Positions 59,355-64,000 of a stretch of DNA of 64,000 nt are shown here, one piece after another. The position numbers and the translations under genes were made by a program. Under the pieces are notes generated by a model, which had not been told where the DNA came from, ran no database searches, and saw only the letters and a program-made list of their open reading frames with translations. This stretch comes from Cyanobacteria bacterium UBA2855. Lineage in GTDB: Bacteria; Cyanobacteriota; Vampirovibrionia; Gastranaerophilales; Gastranaerophilaceae. Each line of letters begins with the position of its first letter. Within the stretch, counting starts at the first letter, position 1. Location of the stretch: NCBI GenBank assembly GCA_002350725.1, contig DEFJ01000015.1, positions 44,009 through 108,008 on the forward strand, in the 5' to 3' direction.

Positions 59355-59841
59355 ATACAAATTTTATAGAAAGATTTTTGATATTGAATGGCAGAATTTG
59401 TACGTTTATGATGATTTTGTAAAAAATGTATCTGAAAAGTACAATATAAATTTTTACATATTAAAATCGATTATTGTCATAGAAAAAATAAATAGATGGA
59501 ATCTATACAATAGATTTGTTGAAATTTTATTAGCATATTTAATTCCAAAAGTAATTGTTGTTGCAGATTTTAGTATTGGATTATGTCAAATAAAACCATC
59601 AACAGCAAAAAAAGTTTATAAAACAATAAACAATGATAATATAATAAAATTATTAATAAATCCATATACTAATATTCATATATGTGCAAAAATAATCCAT
59701 GAAATGAAAGCTGAAAATTTGGAAGAAATAGTTTTATTATATTTGACAGGAACAAAAAACAAAAAGTATTTAGATGATATCTCAATAAAATATTATATTA
59801 ATTTATGCAAGCATGGAATAACAAAACAAGACTGCATTTAA
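59344..59841 (+). CDS. Lytic transglycosylase-like (SLT-type) protein without signal peptide
   Basis: About 165 residues; ATG 59344 or an in-frame ATG at 59335, both overlapping the upstream membrane-protein gene. KSIIVIEKINR places a Glu where SLT enzymes have their catalytic acid. FSIGLCQIKPSTAKKV matches the GxxQIxPSTA block, and NPYTNIHICAKII matches the NIxxGxxYL region. It is smaller than usual and lacks a signal peptide and membrane segment, so it either stays in the cytosol, is exported by a partner (perhaps the overlapping membrane protein), or is inactive. Confidence 0.65.
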   Translation: MKNKYKFYRKIFDIEWQNLYVYDDFVKNVSEKYNINFYILKSIIVIEKINRWNLYNRFVEILLAYLIPKVIVVADFSIGLCQIKPSTAKKVYKTINNDNIIKLLINPYTNIHICAKIIHEMKAENLEEIVLLYLTGTKNKKYLDDISIKYYINLCKHGITKQDCI

Positions 59842-59930
59842 TTATGTAGAATAAGCATATCCCATTACTAAGAAGAAATTACAAAGATTGTTTTAGTATG
59901 GTTGCATATAACCTGTAATATCAACAAATC

Positions 59931-59962
59931 AAATACGAGGTGTATTAATACACCTCGTATTT
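59931..59962. terminator. Bidirectional terminator between the SLT-like gene and groL
   Basis: AAATACGAGGTGTATT and AATACACCTCGTATTT form a perfect 16-bp palindrome, with T-rich sequence on both strands. Confidence 0.85.
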
Positions 59963-60008
59963 TTGGATATGTATGTTGTATTTTATTTCTCAAAATGAGT
60001 TTTGGTAT

Positions 60009-61963
<1,955 letters not shown>

Positions 61964-62091
61964 AATTTTCTCCTTATTTTTTACATTCATTGAAACTTAC
62001 ATAATATATTTATATAACAGTTTTTTTAAAATCTTAATTTTCTTAATTAAAAATTAATTATTAGAAAAAACTTTGTTTACAATTAAAAAAA

Positions 62092-62118
62092 CCTTTAGTA
62101 GATACTAAAGGTTTTTTT
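62092..62118. terminator. Terminator between the gene at 62140 and groES
   Basis: CCTTTAGTA (62092-62100) and TACTAAAGG (62103-62111) flanked by A-run and T-run. It ends the leftward transcript of the gene at 62140 and insulates groESL. The AT-rich 62.0-62.1 kb around it should hold the groES promoter; no clear consensus or CIRCE site is seen. Confidence 0.8.
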
Positions 62119-62139
62119 AATTAAAATATTGTTTATTGA

Positions 62140-62376
62140 TTAAATATTATGGAATGCTCTTGCATAATTTCCTTGAGCGGTTTCATATTTAGCAATCTGT
62201 TCCGCAATTTTTTCAGGGTTTGAATTTTGATTTACTCTTACTTGATTGTATTGTTGCCCTGATGGATTAGATGCCTGAGCCATAGTATTAGCATTCAACG
62301 CAGATCCGACTTCGCCATATTGTGCTGCGAAGTCTGAGCCTATTTTGGGTTGTATGCTAATTCCGTTTAGTTGCAT
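62140..62376 (-). CDS. Small unknown protein
   Basis: 78 residues with ribosome binding site AAAGGA. The N-terminus MQLNGISIQPKIGSDFAAQYG has no signal peptide; the rest is Asn/Gln-rich, with a C-terminal helix NPEKIAEQIAKYETAQGNYARAF. The family is not recognised. It lies 18 bases downstream of the gene at 62395 in the same direction and is followed by a terminator. Confidence 0.55.
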   Translation of the reverse strand: MQLNGISIQPKIGSDFAAQYGEVGSALNANTMAQASNPSGQQYNQVRVNQNSNPEKIAEQIAKYETAQGNYARAFHNI

Positions 62377-62394
62377 CTTTATATCCTTTAAATC

Positions 62395-62703
62395 TTATAC
62401 AATATACTCTACTGTTGAGCCTTCACCTCTAAAACAATTAGTGTGACAACATAGTGCCGGTTCACTTAACATATCAGTATATGGTGATACCAACGTATTT
62501 AATCCGGGCGCCAAATTAAACATTCCGGCGGCCATTGCGGATTTTGCACCCGCATATCCTGCGATTTGCGACATTCCGGCCGTGTCAGGGTCTGCATTTA
62601 CCTCTATTGGTTTTGAATATGTATCTACAATAGATTCCGTAAATATCATTTTGTGTTGTGATACTCCGCCTACGGCGGCTATTGGGTTGCTCTCGTATGC
62701 CAT
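62395..62703 (-). CDS. Small unknown Ala/Gly-rich protein with cysteine cluster
   Basis: 102 residues with ribosome binding site AAGGAA. It begins MAYESNPIAAVGGVSQHKMIF; the middle is Ala/Gly-rich and weakly hydrophobic (IAGYAGAKSAMAAGMFNLAPG). Near the end is a cysteine cluster, ALCCHTNCFRGEG. No signal peptide. The family is not recognised. Part of a two-gene leftward unit with the 78-residue protein. Confidence 0.55.
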   Translation of the reverse strand: MAYESNPIAAVGGVSQHKMIFTESIVDTYSKPIEVNADPDTAGMSQIAGYAGAKSAMAAGMFNLAPGLNTLVSPYTDMLSEPALCCHTNCFRGEGSTVEYIV

Positions 62704-62826
62704 ATATGTTCCTTACTCTTATATAACTTATATATATAAAGTATCTAATATTATAAAAATTGCTTTTTTATGATTTTATATGTTTACAAAAGTTAATAAA
62801 ATTAAAATATAAGCAGGCAAATAAAA

Positions 62827-62848
62827 AGGCGATTAATTATAATCGCCT
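62827..62848 (-). terminator. Terminator after the GGDEF gene
   Basis: AGGCGATT (62827-62834) and AATCGCCT (62841-62848); on the minus strand TTTTTAT follows. Confidence 0.8.
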
Positions 62849-62903
62849 GAATAACCAGATTTTTACACTATATAAGTGTTCAGAAAGGAAGTCTGATTTT
62901 GTC

Positions 62904-63776
62904 CTATTCACCCAAATTCAATTGTGAGAATTGAACAATTTTATTTTTACCGCGCTTTTTAGCGTTGTATAATGCGTGTTCCGCATATCTTATAATGGTA
63001 TTTACATCCTCATCAACATTTTCCAAGCACGGATATGTAGAAATACCACCGGAAATTGTAATCGGATGTCTTTCTTCTTCGCCTGCCGGAATGAATTCCA
63101 TTCTTTCGATATCTCTTCTAAAGCGTTCTGCAAAAAGAAAAGCGTTTTCTTCCGAAGTATTAGGCAGAATCAAAAGAAATTCTTCATCACCATAACGGGT
63201 CAAAATATCTTCTTTACGGATAAGCTGTTTTAATTTGTCAGCAATTGAGCGAAGAAGTACATCGCCCCAATCGTAACCGTAAATGTCGTTTACGACTTTA
63301 AAAAAGTCTAAATCAAATAAAAGACAAGATAGCTTTGTTCCGTAACGTCTTGAACGAGAAATTTCCTGTTCTAAGCGTTCGTGAAGATATTTTCTGTTAT
63401 GCAAGCCGGTAAGTTCATCAGTTGTAGAAACCTGAGTAATTTTATCGCGCAACTCTTTTACTTTTAATAATGCTTTCGCTCTTATTACAAGCTCTTCGTT
63501 ATCAACAGGTGTTTTGATTAAATCATAAGTAACAGCACGAACTGTTGAACCTTTAAATGTTTCACCGATAAATAATACAGGTGATTTGAATTTAGTAACC
63601 ATCAAAACATCCTTAATATCAGGGACATCTTCTACAACAATAAGTCCCGCATTAAGAGTTTCATAATCTCTAAGATTAGCAGCATCTTCTAATCTGACAT
63701 TAACATCTTCAATACCTGCTAAAACATCAGCAAGTGCCGAATTGTTTTTCGTTGTATAAACAATGATATTTTTCAT
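62904..63776 (-). CDS. Receiver-like / GGDEF-domain protein (diguanylate cyclase family)
   Basis: 290 residues from ATG 63774-63776 (GAGGAG upstream). Residues ~1-105 look like a degenerate receiver domain (NIIVYTTKNNS, LIVVEDVPD, LIKTPVD with the conserved Lys-Thr-Pro) that lacks a clear phosphoacceptor Asp at the usual strand end. Residues ~115-285 are a GGDEF domain: TDELTGLHNRKYLHERL, FDLDFFKVVND with the metal Asp, an inhibitory-site RxxD (RKED, 187-190), and the signature itself as GDEEF (196-200) instead of GGDEF. The second Gly is Asp and the third residue Glu, so cyclase activity is uncertain. It may make or sense c-di-GMP. Confidence 0.85.
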   Translation of the reverse strand: MKNIIVYTTKNNSALADVLAGIEDVNVRLEDAANLRDYETLNAGLIVVEDVPDIKDVLMVTKFKSPVLFIGETFKGSTVRAVTYDLIKTPVDNEELVIRAKALLKVKELRDKITQVSTTDELTGLHNRKYLHERLEQEISRSRRYGTKLSCLLFDLDFFKVVNDIYGYDWGDVLLRSIADKLKQLIRKEDILTRYGDEEFLLILPNTSEENAFLFAERFRRDIERMEFIPAGEEERHPITISGGISTYPCLENVDEDVNTIIRYAEHALYNAKKRGKNKIVQFSQLNLGE

Positions 63777-63779
63777 CAA

Positions 63780-63930
63780 ATACTACTCTCCTCTATATCG
63801 ACAGTGTAACACGGCGGGCATGCCGCGGGCAACTTGTAACAATATGTTAAATCACCATATACTAAATCAACCTATACCAATAATGTATATTATGTAAAAA
63901 GAGTTTGTGAAAACCTTTTTTACTTAAATT
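63780..63930. other. Intergenic stretch with a GC-rich palindrome patch
   Basis: No gene is seen. CGGCGGGCATGCCGCGGGC (about 63813-63831) is a GC-rich patch with the palindrome GGCATGCC, out of keeping with its AT-rich surroundings. A promoter for the GGDEF gene should lie here but no clear consensus is seen. Confidence 0.35.
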
Positions 63931-63976
63931 CTTCATTTCTTTCTTTTTTTTGCGATGAAAAAAGAAAGAAATGAAG
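63931..63976. repeat. Perfect 19-bp inverted repeat
   Basis: CTTCATTTCTTTCTTTTTT (63931-63949) is the exact complement of 63958-63976, with an 8-base loop. GAAAGAAA is repeated again beyond it (63980-63988). It may end a gene that lies right of the window or be a dispersed repeat. Confidence 0.7.
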
Positions 63977-64000
63977 CAAAGAAAGAAAAACACGCTTTAA

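Overview
The window is AT-rich (about one third G+C by eye), Gram-negative in character (two TolC-type outer-membrane factors, a TonB-like protein, lipopolysaccharide-type glycosyltransferases) and chromosomal: rpmG-trnW-secE-nusG-rplK-rplA, dnaN, groESL, thrS, ruvC, rarA and rph are all present. The low G+C, many lineage-specific 'F-x-G' membrane proteins and a DUF1822-like protein next to a sigma factor suggest a non-photosynthetic relative of Cyanobacteria (Melainabacteria/Gastranaerophilales type). That assignment is inference from gene content; no marker was searched.

Layout. 1-2.1 kb: unknown membrane proteins invaded by two almost identical 149-bp elements with REP-like ends, around a dead REP-associated transposase. 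2.1-5.5 kb: rarA, rpmB, a secreted NTF2-like protein and a WecA/TagO-type sugar-phosphate transferase. 5.7-10 kb: an unknown membrane protein, a three-module glycosyltransferase (GT2-GT9-GT8) and a DUF4422 protein. 11.4-15 kb: a leftward four-gene operon with a ZorA/MotA-like channel, a ZorB/MotB-like OmpA protein, a DUF711/PFL enzyme and an unknown charged protein. 15-19 kb: pyrF and the secE-nusG-rplK-rplA block with tRNA-Trp and rpmG. 19.4-25.6 kb: an AAA ATPase, two tandem paralogues and a large membrane protein, all unrecognised. 25.6-31.5 kb: dgt, dnaN, ispF, a TolC protein, a flavin-rubredoxin protein and a DegT-like protein. 31.6-46.2 kb: lineage-specific coiled-coil/TPR proteins among thrS, rph, a PHP phosphoesterase, mtnA, a GH13 protein and hemW. 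46.3-53.3 kb: a three-gene set with an acidic DUF1822/TonB-like protein, a sigma-70-type factor and a zinc-ribbon NTPase-TPR protein. 53.4-58.6 kb: ruvC and a MarR-EmrAB-TolC efflux locus. 58.7-64 kb: a small transglycosylase-like protein, groESL, two small unknown proteins and a diguanylate-cyclase-like protein.

Themes. (1) The ZorAB-like operon (11.4-14.9 kb) is the best candidate for an undescribed machine: a short-tailed ion-driven motor coupled by gene overlap to a DUF711 enzyme instead of the known Zorya effectors. (2) The DUF1822/TonB - sigma - STAND-like trio looks like an envelope-to-transcription signalling unit. (3) A dispersed set of proteins shares an N-terminal layout: an 'F-x-G' motif and/or a 'D-S/T-V-x-I' motif, then one membrane helix and a long coil. 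(4) rarA, hemW, ruvC and marR each have a TATAAT-like hexamer exactly 6 nt before the ATG and no Shine-Dalgarno sequence, as expected for leaderless mRNAs, while most neighbours have clear ribosome binding sites.
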